Origin: Ambrosia x helenae
Lineage: Eukaryota > Streptophyta > Magnoliopsida > Asterales > Asteraceae
Direction: 5' to 3'
NCBI GenBank assembly: GCA_030844895.1
Contig: CM061227.1
Span: 110,662,238-110,726,237, forward strand
DNA length: 64,000 nt
This document shows positions 11,742-23,540 of this stretch, piece after piece. The notes under the pieces were generated by a model. It was not told the origin of the DNA, searched no databases, and saw only the letters and a list, made by a program, of their open reading frames with translations. Position 1 is the stretch's first letter, and each line of letters opens with the position of its first letter. The position numbers and the translations under genes were made by a program.

Positions 11742-12127
11742 CAGGTCAAACAACCTTTAGAATCACAACTAAACTACACATATAATAACAAGAAACAAGA
11801 ACGATCTCATCGATATGGGGACCCAAGTTAGGGTTCGCCAAACTCACATCCTGTACCTTCACTTAGGGTACAGAGTTGTGAGGCAATTGTAGCTAAAGAA
11901 AAACAAGCCTACAACTCCAATCCAGAAAGTTCTTGAGACAGATTCCAAGATCTAGTATAGATCTGACTGTTTATCCCAAAGATCTGATCAAGAATACTCA
12001 AACACAACCAAGAACTCAGCGGAAGACCCAAGACCTAGATCTACAGGTACTCAAACCCTAGATCTATGAATAAACTCAATCAAAGACTTATCAGAGACTC
12101 AAGAACACACCAATGGCTCTGATACCA
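11742..12127 (-). other. 5' internal region and PBS of a minus-strand LTR retrotransposon
   Basis: The complement of TGGTATCAGAGCC sits at 12115-12127 directly beside a TGTTAT terminus, so this is the PBS of a minus-strand element whose 5' LTR is 12128-13926. The rest runs leftward to 4129-4188, interrupted by LARD-1. No gag reading frame is recognisable in the short stretch left. Confidence 0.75.
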
Positions 12128-12714
12128 TGTTATGAAACATGAATAAAAGAACTGGAAACTTTATTAACTTGACAAAAACTACAAACAATGACTCAATCAC
12201 AAAATTCAACATACTTGTAAACAAGAACAAACTACTTACAAGATACAAACCAACTAACAGGATTTACAAACAACTCTCTACGATTACAGACACTTTAGTG
12301 ATAAACAATACAAAGGAAATCAATCTGCTTATAGATACAAGATGTATCTATTCAAGCAATACCTAAAACTGTTACGATCTAGAGAGAAATCCGGGAGAAA
12401 CCCTAACAAAAAAAAAAAAAAATAATAGACAAATGACTGAATGAATCCAGACGCGAGAGATGAAAGGGTTTTATATGGTTCACTAGAAGGTTCCACCGAC
12501 TCACAAATGAAGGTCCAGGATTTAGTCGAGAACAATAATCCAAAGGCTGATATTAAGTCTGTTATACGAGTAGGGATCACTACTAGACTTGTTGACTTGT
12601 AAAGTCTAAAGACTTTAACATACCGACTTAAGCCCATGATATGAAGCCTAGCTAAAGCCCATCTACTCATCTACTACTACAGCCCAAATGGGATCAGCCT
12701 ATCTACTCAGCATT

Positions 12715-13869
12715 AGGGATGAGATCGGTACCGTACCTGTACCTATACCTAGGGTTGTAAACGAACCAAACGAACACGAACAAGGCTTTGTTCGTGTTTG
12801 TTTGTTAAGGTTTCTTAGACAAACGAACCGTTCACGAACACGCTAACGAACATAATTTTATGTTTGTGTTTGTTTGTTAAGAAATTCAGTTGTTTGCGAA
12901 CTGTTCGTGAACATAGGTCTTGAACACAAAGAAACAAAAACAAACATTTAATATGCAACTAACTAAAAAACCATTGTTAATATTAACCGTTAGACAAAGT
13001 ACATCTACTAAACGATGTCGATAAGTCAAATTATACTAACTTAGACATAATTATCTAAAATTACTTAGGCATATGCATGAATACATGATATTCCTAATTC
13101 AAAAGTTCATAATTATCCTAAGTTTTAACCAGTGATCAAACATAAACAAACATACACAAACGGATATAAATAAACGAACGTAAACAAACACATTGCCGAA
13201 CGTTCACGAACGCAATCGAACGAACAAGACATTTGTTCGTGTTTGTTTGTTTAGTTAATCAAACGGAATTTTTTGTTCGTGTTCGTTCAATTATTAAACA
13301 AACGGACACAAACGAACTTCCCGCCGAACGGTTTACGAACTGTTCACCAAACGTTTGGTTTGTTTACAACCCTACCTATACCCGTACCGAAAATACCCGT
13401 ACCGAATTTGAACAAAAGTGGGTACTGAGTACCGTACCGAATATATAGGTACGAGTACGGGTATCGGTACCGGTATTTCGGTACGGTACCTGTTTGGTAC
13501 CATTTTGTTATTTTTTTCTTTTTTGAGCACTCGTACGGGTACCAAGTAGGTAAATAATTACGAGAATCAATACTATACGGGTACCAATATGGTACATGTA
13601 CCAAATAGGTAAAATTGATACGAATACCGTAAATACCATAATACGAAGTAAAACATATAATCTAATTCAATAGTATATAGAATTCGGTACCCGTACCATT
13701 TTTACCCGTACTCGTACCCGTACCGATACCGAAAGTACCGAATACCGAAATCAGTAAAAGTGGGTACCGATACCTATACCAAGTACTCAAAATCGGTACG
13801 GGTACGGATACCGGTACAAATATGGTATGGGTACGGGTATAGGTACTCGGGAAAAAATGCTCATCCCTA
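12715..13869. mobile_element. Non-autonomous hAT-like element (outer)
   Basis: Terminal inverted repeats TAGGGATGAG / CTCATCCCTA with an 8-bp target duplication CTCAGCAT (12707-12714) / CTCAACAT (13870-13877), one mismatch. Both halves are packed with GGTACCGTACC / GGTACGGGTA variants, so the element can fold on itself. No transposase coding is seen; proteins translated here are repeat artefacts. A second element interrupts it at 12750-13374. Confidence 0.82.
12750..13374. mobile_element. Non-autonomous hAT-like element (inner)
   Basis: TIRs TAGGGTTGTAAAC / GTTTACAACCCTA with a perfect 8-bp TSD CCTATACC (12742-12749 and 13375-13382). The interior repeats GTTCGTGTTTGTTTGTT and its complement. 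It inserted inside the outer hAT-like element, so it is younger. No coding region. Confidence 0.9.
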
Positions 13870-13926
13870 CTCAACATCAACCAGCAACAGCCCAAATCCA
13901 TCATTTAGCTCATCAGTCCAATAACA

Positions 13927-14635
13927 TCCAAAACATCAAAAACAAGTATAAGAAATATTAAACATGTAAAATGATGTATAAAATTGTATATTTGGTTGTC
14001 ATATATTATTGTAAAGTTAGTGAAGCAACAATATTTGATTGTAGTTATTTCAGGGATAATGTAGGTTCGTCCCTGAGGGAGGAGGGGGCACCTCAGGTAA
14101 GGCAATTCAGGTAGGGTACCAGAAACGGGTACACCATCGTCACCATTACGAGTAGCTAGAGTGGGTAACGATCACGAGTAGGTTAACCAAAGAGAGTAGT
14201 GTGATTTTGTGGCTGTTGCTCCTCAATCCGCCCGTGTGATTTTGTGGTCGTTGGATTGGTGGGTTGGAGGGTATCGTCGGTTAGCGCCCCTCCTTCATTT
14301 TTTTATCGGCAGCGCCCCTCCTCCATTTTTTTTTATCGGCAGCGCCCCCTCCCTAACTAACAAAAAGAGGTGCTAGCGTGCAATGTTGATAATACAAACA
14401 AATATACTAAATATGTTAAAACTTTGACAGGTTTAGTTTAGTATAAACTCTTGAAATATTTTGGTTCGATTTGTGTAGTAACTTAGAGATTTTTAAAGTC
14501 TTCTAGTTTATTTTTGTTGAAAAATGTGATTTAGTAGAATTTTTTATAACAGCCCTTTTGTTTAATTTAATATAGTGTTTTTTTTTATATAATTTTGTTA
14601 TATAGAGAACGTATTGTAGATTTTGTGTTTTTTTT
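13927..14635. other. Intergenic, unassigned, with a short tandem repeat
   Basis: No gene seen. About 14279-14351 holds roughly three copies of ATCGGCAGCGCCCCTCCTCC plus a T run. The rest is AT-rich. Confidence 0.5.
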
Positions 14636-16182
14636 TGTCACACCCCAACCGATGGCGGAATACATCGGGGCGAGATTTGGGATAGATTGTTCAAAGACTT
14701 CATGACACTAGATTTTGTGACAATATAGTTTAAAGATAGAATTTCATTTATTGTCTAAAAATAGAAATACAAGTAGTTTAAATAACGAAAAACATAACAA
14801 CAAGAATATGACAACTTGAACTAGAGTGAGTTTCTATGTCCAATCCTAAGTAGTTTTCTTGAAATGTCCTGCAACAAATATTTCCTACAACATGTATAAA
14901 ATATCCGTCAACACATAAAGCATTGGTGAGCATACTAGTTTTGACATACATACATAGTATAATAAAGTTTTGCTTATAGGCATATGCAAGAGAACCATAC
15001 AAATGGCGACTAGCCACGAAGAATTTTGCTTAACATGACCCATGTAGGGGGCGGATAGCCAATCCTATAGCGCTATACATGCAAGGTGGGTTGTCAACTA
15101 TATGAACATTTGTATGTTAGAGTAAATAATTCTACATAGCATAGCGTACAAGCATATAATAGACTTTAGATTGCGCATGATAGAATTTAGAATATGATAA
15201 GACTTTAGACTAAGCATAATAGATTGTAGAGTTTAAAAATCGTTTGAGTTTTGATAGTGGTACATGTTGAGCCCCAAAGAATAAAGGATAAAAGGGGGGA
15301 CAAGTATGAACTCACATTTGGGTGCGTTTTAGCAAGGTTCCAAAAGAATGAGTCTTGGGGGATTAGTTCCTTAGCCTTGGTTAACTAGAATTAGAAAAAA
15401 TAAAGAGTCTTAGGTTCAAGTTTAGATTATAGATTCAAGAGAGTCAAGCAAGCCTTTTAGGCAAACCAAGCACAAATTGCCTTTAGGGCAATCCGGATGG
15501 TCATGAGAGTCAAGTAGTGCCTTTAAGGCTAACCAAAACACAAACCACCATAAAGGTAATTCGGATGGTCAAGAGAGTCAAGTATTGGTAAGGTAGGGAT
15601 GTATCCACAAACCTTCCAAGTTATTAGATTAGTAGAGTTTTGAAAGTATATATTTTAGTATTTACATAATATAACTATAGGGTTAAAGTAGTGTATGGTG
15701 ACTTAGTTTGGAAGAGCCTTGGCTTTCCTTTGTCAACCATTAACCATAGCACAAGTCCATCCAACATTAAGTTGTTGGTGAACTTGGTTGGTATCACTTC
15801 AAACTAACATTCTAGTGCATAAAAACAATAGAAGATGAACCACCTTTGAGGCCTCATTTTGGTGTCCTACTCGTATTCATTTGCCATAGCAAACAAGAGC
15901 AAGGTCCTAGAGGTTTCCCCAAGGGGTTAGAAGAAGAAAAGAAGTGAAGAAGGAATAATAAAGTTGGAGTTTTTGAGAAAACTCACTTAGAAGTGGACTT
16001 CCACACTTGAGATTTCTTTGAAGAATTGGGAGGTTTAGAGAGGATTTAGGAATGAGCAAGTGTTAGAATGGGTAGGAGTGGTGTATTTATAGTTGGGGTG
16101 AAGGGGTTGGGTATTTAATGAATTAATTAGGGTGGTTAGAAGTTAATTAGGTGGGGGTTGAATTTAGTTATACTTGTTGACA
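14636..16182 (-). repeat. Solo LTR, minus strand, related to the LARD-1 LTR end
   Basis: Starts TGTCACACCCCAACCGATGG, which complements the LARD-1 LTR end (CCATCGGTTGGGGTGTTACA) with one change. It ends near TTGTTGACA at 16182. A minus-strand TATA motif (16083-16092) lies where an LTR promoter is expected. No PBS or PPT borders it, so it looks like a solo LTR left by recombination. No target duplication was found, so the right end is uncertain. Confidence 0.65.
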
Positions 16183-16347
16183 TCTAAAAAAAAAGTAAAT
16201 AAATAATATAAAACGAACGTCCAACTTTAAAAAATAAAAACGTTGTGTAATGTTGTGTGTTGTTATAGTTTGGAGAGAAAATCAAATCACAATTCACGTT
16301 TCTTTTTTTTTTTTAACTAAGAGTATAGATATATGTTTTATTTAAAA

Positions 16348-16351
<4 letters not shown>

Positions 16352-16379
<28 letters not shown>
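16352..16379. repeat. (TA)n microsatellite
   Basis: Fourteen TA units, uninterrupted. Confidence 0.9.
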
Positions 16380-16382
<3 letters not shown>

Positions 16383-16814
16383 GATCTTAACTAAATGAGT
16401 TTTATTGTTATAACGCCTAAATTGAATAGGATGAATTATAATGACGACTCGTCATGAATTGGTAGGAAAAAACGAAGCGGATAAATGCGAACTTGGAATT
16501 CATTAAACATAGAATTTAAAGTATATGTAAAAGTAATAAAATCACGCGATGTTACATTTTTAATTTTCAAATACCACCCAACGGATTTTATAATGTAAAA
16601 TTCGTTGTTGACATATGAAATCGTAGGTAAGCGTTACAGTTCCAACGCCAACATATATAGATGTCGGTAATACTCTTCGCCGATGATCTCTTGGTAAAAT
16701 CTGTCAGAAGCTGTTGTCATTTCTCTGTCCACCTAATGTTTTTGTGACTGATTTTCACTACACAAACTTCCTACATATTTTCGGTTACATGCGAGTAAAT
16801 AATATTAGCAATAC

Positions 16815-16840
16815 TATATATATATATATATATATATATA
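16815..16840. repeat. (TA)13 microsatellite left of the FAR1-type element
   Basis: Directly abuts the left inverted repeat at 16841. A matching (TA)n abuts the right end at 18545. Confidence 0.85.
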
Positions 16841-17203
16841 GGAAAAAGATCATTTAGGAACCAAGGTACTAGTTAGGAACTTAGGAACCAATCTGAGCCC
16901 TTCATCTTTTAATCTTGATCTAGGGATAGTTAGGTAATTAAACAATTATGTTTTATATTTTAATTTTAAAAAAAGTTTTAAAAATGGAAGTTAATAAAAT
17001 CACGTGTGATTGCCTTCATCTTCTATCCACGAATTCCTAACTTCCTCCTAATATCATTCAATTGCCTTCCTCCAATCTTTCAACATCTTAATCTTAAAAT
17101 CGAATATTATATTATCTATTGTATGCTTCAATAAATCACGTTCGATTTGAAAGAGAAATAATAGAAAAACTGTAGGCTTCCATCTTATCAAGATATTCAA
17201 GTG

Positions 17204-17913
17204 ATGGATAATAATCATATACATGAAAACATTCAATCAGTTTCTCACGATATTGAAGATCATGAAACACAATCACAACCTTTTTTGCTAAATAGTGTTG
17301 AGAATCAAGGTATGTATGTATTTTTTTTAAGTTTTTTAATTGGTTTTTGTTCGAAATTCAAGTTTTTGTGATTTGTATTATTATGGATTTTCAGTTTTGA
17401 TTTTGCGATTAAGATGTTGTGGGTTGCCCAGATTCAGTTTTCGAAGTTCCATAGAATTATACACTAGTGTATTTTTTGCGAAATAGCAGTTTTTGGATTG
17501 CCCAGATTCAGTTTTCGAAGTACACTTCGAATTATACACTAGTGTATATTTTGCGAAATACTTGTCTTGGATTATACAGTTCATCTTTTTTCACGTACAA
17601 AATTGTAATTATACACTGGTGTATTACTTAGTGTTATTCGTTGAAGCACACAGATACAATTAGATTTCGTCTTAGTTTATTAGGTTGTTATACACTAGTG
17701 TATATTTGCTGAAACATACAGATACAATAATTTTTTTTGAAGCGTACAGATACAATAACATTAACTATACACAGGTGTATATTAGTTATAAAATATTGGT
17801 TAATTAAGTTCTAGCTAATGTACATTTTTTATTGTAGGTTCCTCGTCCAGCAAAGTATATGAGTCTCCTGGTGGGACGAGATATTGGACGCCTGTTGTAC
17901 CAGACATAATATA
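17204..17913 (+). pseudogene. Truncated FAR1/FHY3-like gene start (two exons)
   Basis: Exon 1 starts with ATG at 17204 and encodes about 35 polar residues (MDNNHIHEN...) up to a donor at 17309/17310 (AAG|GTATG). Exon 2 starts after TTGTAG at 17838, in phase, and encodes SSSSKVYESPGGTRYW then TPVVPDI. A short segment of this kind precedes the FAR1 zinc-binding domain in FAR1-related proteins. Coding then runs into a TATACACTGACGTATAG repeat and stops at a TAG. The FAR1, transposase and SWIM domains are missing. The intron between exons holds five copies of the palindromic motif. Family assignment is from memory of FAR1-related N termini and needs a search. Confidence 0.5.
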
Positions 17914-18291
17914 CACTGACGTATAGTTTGTTGAATATTATGGTACAGTACAATGTTTTTTGTATCATTAATTGGACTATACACTGATGTATAATTGTTG
18001 AAATATGACTATACACTGACGTATAGTTGTTGAATATTATGGTACTGTACAATGTTTTTTGTAGCAATAATTGGATTATACACCGATGTATAATTGTTTT
18101 GAAATATGACTATACACTGACTTATAGCTATTGAATATTATGGTACTGTACAATGGTTTTGTAGCAATAATTTGACTATACACTGATGTATAATTGTTGA
18201 AATATGACTATACACTGACGTATAGTTGTTGAAATTTTATGGTACTGTACAATGTTTTTGTAGCAATAATTGGATTATACACGGATGTATA
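17459..18291. repeat. Array of about 13 TATACAC/GTGTATA quasi-palindromes
   Basis: Copies near 17459, 17533, 17608, 17689, 17766, 17910, 17978, 18008, 18076, 18109, 18177, 18208 and 18276. The copies at 17533-17548 and 17689-17704 are perfect 16-bp palindromes (TATACACTAGTGTATA). Later ones vary at the centre (TATACACTGACGTATA, TATACACTGATGTATA). Spacing is about 74-80 bp in the first part and alternates near 30 and 68 bp in the second, where the units sit in a larger tandem repeat with TTGAATATTATGGTACTGTA. Confidence 0.85.
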
Positions 18292-18542
18292 ATTGTTTTG
18301 AATATAACGATACTAAACACTGTTCTATAGAAACAATTATGGATATTATTGTGGTGTTTGTCAGTTATAATGTATAATAAATAACCTATTAATAATCAAA
18401 TACCAAAAGACAATATTACCCCTTGCTTTAATTAAAAAGTTAATTAATGTTTAACATATTTACCATCATGCCATTGAAGATGGATGGATGAGATTGGTTC
18501 CTAAAGTTCCTAACTAAGGGTTGGTTCTCAATTGAACCCTAG

Positions 18543-18544
<2 letters not shown>

Positions 18545-18587
<43 letters not shown>
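18545..18587. repeat. (TA)n microsatellite right of the FAR1-type element
   Basis: About 21 TA units starting directly after the right inverted repeat. Confidence 0.85.
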
Positions 18588-18589
<2 letters not shown>

Positions 18590-18599
18590 TTAATTGTAT

Positions 18600-18825
18600 T
18601 ATCTTTTTTTTAATGACAAAGAATCTCACGTGTAAACTCACCCTTTTGGGGCTATGTCGGAGATCGACTTATCAACCGCCATAAGACCGTACCCCCGATG
18701 TGCGGGAACTGCATGGAATTCGTAAACCCTCGCCACCTGTCAGGTTTAAACCTGGGATTTAAGCCCCAATTCGTCCCTTCACCCAAATGTCCATTGAAAA
18801 TGATCCAAACGGGAATCGAACCAAT
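18600..18825 (-). mobile_element. Possible SINE-like remnant, minus strand
   Basis: On the minus strand a B box (GGTTCGATTCCCG, about 18812-18824) is followed by about 200 bp of GC-richer sequence and an A-rich end (plus-strand T run near 18605). That order resembles a tRNA-derived SINE lacking its A box. No target duplication found. The open frame at 18698-18883 has no recognisable product. Confidence 0.3.
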
Positions 18826-18969
18826 TATAATAATACATATAGGAAGGACAAAAATGTACTTTTACATAATTTTAAACATTTAAGTAATTACAACTTAATT
18901 TTCAAATAAATAGTAATGTTCTTTAAAACATATTGTTGAATTTAAAACCAAATTTCCCCACAATTTAAA

Positions 18970-21900
18970 TGTAACACCCCAAAACCATCCGTTCGCCTAA
19001 CTACGCCATTAGGCGTGATTAGCGAAATAATAAAACGAGACTCGATCAACAAGAACTTGGGTTATGTTCTATAATGAAAACAAGCTAATGAATGTTATTA
19101 TCTATGTAACGGATATAATATTAGAAGCTAGCTTGGTAAATTAAGTTTTAATAGCAAAATGAACCGACACTAAACTTGAGGGACCAAAGTTGTCAATATG
19201 ATAAGTGGGTTTTATTAATGCAAAAATAAAACAATAAAAACACACATGATGTGTGTGTGTGCGTATATACATCAGGAGAACACATCTCCTTCAACCTCCA
19301 ACCCTAAACACTCAAGAACATGCTTGAATCCAAGCCAAATCAAGGGGCTTTTCGATGCTCTAGCAAAAAACAAGTCATCTAAGGCCTAATGAACATCAAG
19401 GTACCTTCTATTTGATGTAATTTGATGTTAATACCCGTTTTTGATTTGGTCAAAAACTAGGGTTTTGATAAAACGTGAAATTTATGGTTAAAAGAGGTTG
19501 CTCTAGTCTTGGGGAACCTCAAACATACCTAATTTAGTTACAAATCACACTTAATATGTGTATTTGGTTTTGATCATATGATTATGTTCATGTGTAGAAT
19601 TTGGGGTTTAACCTCTAGGTTGAATCCACTCATATCTAGTAACCTTTTGTGACTCTTAGAAGTTGTTGTATGAGAAATTTAGGCAAAATGGTCTAAATAA
19701 TGTATTATGATGATGATTAGACAAATGGTTATGTTATGGCTAATCTTGAGCTTTAAAACTAAACAAATTGGTGGGTGCACACCAAGTGTTCGATTAAATG
19801 CCAAATTGGTGAACACTAGTGAAACTATGAAGTTAGAATCATGTAAGAGCTATAAATCGTATGTGATATTGGTTTGTAATAAGCCAAGTTAATCGGATAT
19901 TCTATATAAGAAAATGGCTATGGATTTAGCTATAAATGGGTAATGAATACATGATTTATGGATAGTGAATTAAATCCATGTTATGTATTCTAATAATCAA
20001 GTTTGACATATCCCTAAGTAGGTACAAGAACTAGGGATGCAAACGGGTCAAACGGATGCAAGCAATGCGTATGGAAGCAAGAACGGATATGAGGTAAGTT
20101 TTACTTACACCAATATACTATAACATAGCTTAAATTGTTATAAACATTAGTTTCAAATCTTGAGTGTGAGGTAAAGATAAACCCCAAGGGGTAGAATCTA
20201 TTAAGTGAGTTGCCTTATGTGCACTCAATACAAAATGTGGTTTATGACCTTAATCGAGATAATGAGTTATGACCAAATGGAGAAATCCATCAAACGGGTC
20301 AACTAATAAAGATATGTGAGAAATGATGTTTTAATCCAAATTAAACCAATTGAATGGAGTCGTTAAGCATGATGTTAAATGGGTCAAGTTTGTTTCACTT
20401 GAACCATAGATAAAAACTTGGGTAACATAGCATTATGAACTAGGAGTCTAAACGGGTCAAATGGTGATGTCCTCACCATGTGAATCCAACACTTGATGCT
20501 TGTATTCCAAGCATTAAGATTCATAAAGTTAAACGGGTCAAATGGCAAGTTATTGCCATTTGAGTTCCGAGAAATTAACGTTGTCTATTTAGAAAGCATA
20601 CAGGTAGATGCAATTGCGCGTGCATTCTTGATGTTAAGAATCATGGAGGATAAACACAAGGTATGGATATGGGTCAAGGCCACCCGGTAAGTCCGTAGTC
20701 AAATAAACGCCTTCGGCGAAGCAACATAGGTGATAAAGTACCCACATGAAGTGTGGGTGCAAATCAAGTAAGTTATTTCCATAACTATGTCTAATGCGCG
20801 CTAAGGCGCTTAGAATCGACCACATTAGAACAATCTTGAGAAATGTTGAAAATCTAAGTCCGTATGGACTTAGAAGTTTTTAAACAAGTCATTGAGTCAA
20901 AAACATTGGATTTGAAACAAGAAGTTTCGCCACAAATGGCTAAATTGAAAGATTTGGTCATGAGGGGCATTTTGGGGATTTAAAGGATTAATAAAGGTTG
21001 ATTCTAAGAATCTAAGTCGTAATGAAACAAATCGGACAAACGCTTTTGTTGATTAAGTGTCTAATGACTTGACAACTCAAACGGTATGCAATTTAAGTGG
21101 TCAAAAGTTCCTTGTTTGAATTAAGGCCTTAATGGGTCAAATTGGGTAAAAGTCGCCATAAACATTCAAAACTAAGAACCGGATCATGGCGACATAAACC
21201 GGACCATAATTTCAGTCAAACAAAGGTTTATTTAGTCGGCAAGTCATTACTTAGGCTTCGGGAATCATCAAATGCGGTTGCGACATGATTCCCACGCTTA
21301 AAAGCCACCAAAATTACATCAGAAGCTTCGATCGGCCGCGCGAATAAACCGACCGGCCGCGCGAATAGACCTACATGTCAGCACGATCTTTAAAATTGCA
21401 TATAAAATCGTAGAAAAATCGTTAGAAGGCGTTCTTTATATGCCTGGAAAGCTCTCGGAGCGTAGAACAATTCTCATTTGAAAGTCGAAGTCAGATTTCG
21501 GTTTTAAAAGGGGTAAAAGCGATCCGAACAGCTGCTGCGCATAAGTTGCAGCAGTTTGTTCTCCTGATAAAGGGCCGTTTGGCCTGGTTCGTTCCGTTTC
21601 GACGTGTAACGACTATCGTACTAGTTAAATGTTTCATTTGACCACTCACTAACCATTCTTTGTGTAATGGTGCTAGGTAAACAAGTGATGGAAGTCCCGG
21701 AACAAGGATCAAGTCGCGATAAGAGCCGAACACGCCCGATCACTCATACAAGCTTCCGCACTAGAATCTAACGAACTCCCGTTAAAAACACAAACTTTAA
21801 TACATTCTTTTTTTGTAGCAATGATGTAAAATTTATTGGAACTAAACGTGTATGGGATTCATTAAGTTGGATTTTCATAATTTACCAAAGTTTTAATCGG

Positions 21901-21972
21901 GAGTGGTTTAAGTAAGGTCCAAACCCGTATGATTTGGGCGTTGATCGCGTGATTACGGGTTAGGGTGTTACA
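18970..21972 (+). repeat. LARD-2 5' LTR
   Basis: Begins TGTAACACCCCAAAACC and ends GGGTGTTACA. It contains several AAACGGGTCAA(A/C) motifs (near 20041, 20293, 20452, 20531) and a GC-rich doublet CGGCCGCGCGAATA (about 21333-21366). Short frames inside are mirrored exactly in the other LTR and show no protein family. Confidence 0.93.
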
Positions 21973-21974
21973 AG

Positions 21975-21987
21975 TGGTATCAGAGCC
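21975..21987 (+). promoter_or_regulatory. LARD-2 primer binding site (initiator tRNA-Met)
   Basis: TGGTATCAGAGCC, two bases after the 5' LTR end. Confidence 0.92.
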
Positions 21988-23030
21988 ATAGGTTTGAGGG
22001 ATCCGAGTGTCGGGAAGGATACTTGGACTCAAACCGTGCGCTCAAAGTGTTGAAGGGTGTTCGGTTCAAGACTTGATCAAGGAATCCGGTAAGTAATACC
22101 TATAATAAACATCCGTTTTGATCGGAAAATTGTTATAGGTAATCAATAGTGATATCGCGTAGATACTCGCTATCTCAAAATCTTGATAAGGAAATGGTTA
22201 GGTACTCATGGGGCCTATCCAAAAGATTGATTCGGGCAACGGAAATCTCGCATAACAAGAACTCTAACATCACTATTGCAGTGATGCATACTAATAATGA
22301 AATGTCATGTTACTAATTAATTGAAATTATAAATGTGACAGGGATGATAACATCTTATTCGATCGAGAGAGGATCGAATGATTCACCAAACGAGGTTGTA
22401 GAGGTTTCGGGAGCACGGCTGATAGCATGCTCACTAAGGACCAAGTCAAGTAACGACTCGGGCTAATGGATCAGTAACGAAAGGGAACACGGGAGCAAGT
22501 ATCAAACAGGTACATGCTCGAAACCATAGTAGGTGCATTAGTATGCAATTATCACCTGAAGAGTGGTAATTGCATATGCAAGCAATAGGAAAAATGTGAA
22601 AGGTGCATAGTTCACGATAATGAACGATCAATGCACAAACTTAACTTGAACATCGAGACCGGGTTGGGGGTAATCATCCCAAACTAATGTTTAGAAAGGC
22701 GTTGTGATCATACCAATGAGTGTGATCACACAAAGCTTATTAAATTGAAAACACATCGCTTTTTCTTAATGAATAAAGGTAAAAACCTAACGTTGAATAA
22801 TTTATCAAGGAAGGGTTTTACCAAATAAAATAGGGGGCACAAGCATGAGCTGAAAATTTGCTTGCATACGGTGTGATGCCTTAATTATAATAAGTCTGTG
22901 CGTACCATATGCGAATTACTTACCCTGGCCAGGTAAGTGTTAAACATATGATACCACGGGTTTCTTATGATTAATACATATACAACCTATGTGACAAAGG
23001 CTTAGTAAGTGTGAGGTGTCGGGGGATTTT

Positions 23031-23247
23031 GGACGTAGTCCACTGTCTAACACGGCAGGGATGCGAACCATGCAAGACCTTGAGCGAGGCACCAGCTAAT
23101 ACGCTGGGCTAGCAAAGAGGACAACAAACTGGAGCGTTTGGACGTAGTCCACTGTCTAACATGGCAGGGATGCGAACCATGCAAGACCTTGAGCGAGGCA
23201 CCAGCTTATACGCTGGGCTAGCAAAACAGGCAATATACGATACAATT
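23031..23247 (+). repeat. 109-bp tandem duplication in the LARD-2 internal region
   Basis: GGACGTAGTCCACTGTCTAA and the following sequence begin at 23031 and again at 23140, nearly identical. Confidence 0.85.
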
Positions 23248-23270
23248 TATCCTGGGTTAATACAAAGATT

Positions 23271-23540
23271 GACTTGAACCTTAATCAAGGTTTAGTCATA
23301 AAGAGATTCAGTTTGGAAATAGACTTGAACCTTAATCAAGGTTTAGTCATAAAGAGATTCAGTTTGGAAATAGACTTGAACCTTAATCAGGGTTGAGTCA
23401 TAAATAGATTTAGCTTGAAAACAGACTTGAACCTTAATCAAGGTTAAGTCATAATTAAACTCGGACTTTTATAGAAGGTTAAATTCGTAAAGAGGGACTT
23501 GAACCTTAATCAAGGGTTGAGTCATAATCACATTTGGGTA
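23271..23540 (+). repeat. 51-bp tandem repeat in the LARD-2 internal region
   Basis: Five units start at 23271, 23322, 23373, 23424 and 23496. Each opens with GACTTGAACCTTAATCA and most contain the inverted repeat AACCTT-AATC-AAGGTT. The last spacing is 72 bp. Confidence 0.88.

Larger units (their letters stand above)
12128..13926 (-). repeat. 5' LTR of the minus-strand element, with nested hAT insertions
   Basis: Bounded on the left by TGTTAT next to the PBS and, by inference, on the right by ATAACA at 13926, giving matched 6-bp ends. Removing the hAT insertion and its duplicated target leaves about 636 bp. A minus-strand TATA motif (about 12467-12477, CATATAAAAC) supports an LTR promoter. 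The right border is the less certain one. The partner LTR must lie left of the window. Confidence 0.65.
16841..18544. mobile_element. (TA)n-flanked MULE-like element with FAR1-like gene remnant
   Basis: About 60-bp imperfect terminal inverted repeats: the left end carries TTAGGAACC, AGTTAGGAACT and TAGGAACCAATCT, and the complement of the right end carries the same blocks in order. Both ends abut (TA)n runs, so a 9-bp MULE duplication in TA repeats could not be told from the microsatellite. Inside are a FAR1/FHY3-like first exon and start of a second exon (17204-17309, 17838-17913), followed by palindrome-rich DNA in place of the rest. FAR1-type transposases belong to Jittery-like MULEs, which supports the class. 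Alternative: a microsatellite-associated element like rice Micron that picked up the exons. Confidence 0.6.

Noticed and set aside
13344..13904. Minus-strand frames rich in Tyr/Gly/Thr
   Set aside because: Translations of GGTACC-type repeats in the hAT-like element.
14631..16187. Target duplication around the minus-strand solo LTR
   Set aside because: Flanks TTTTT and TCTAA do not match, so no duplication is claimed and the right border stays uncertain.
23271..23540. CRISPR-like regular repeat array
   Set aside because: Direct 51-bp tandem repeats without unique spacers, in a plant retrotransposon; no cas-like genes.
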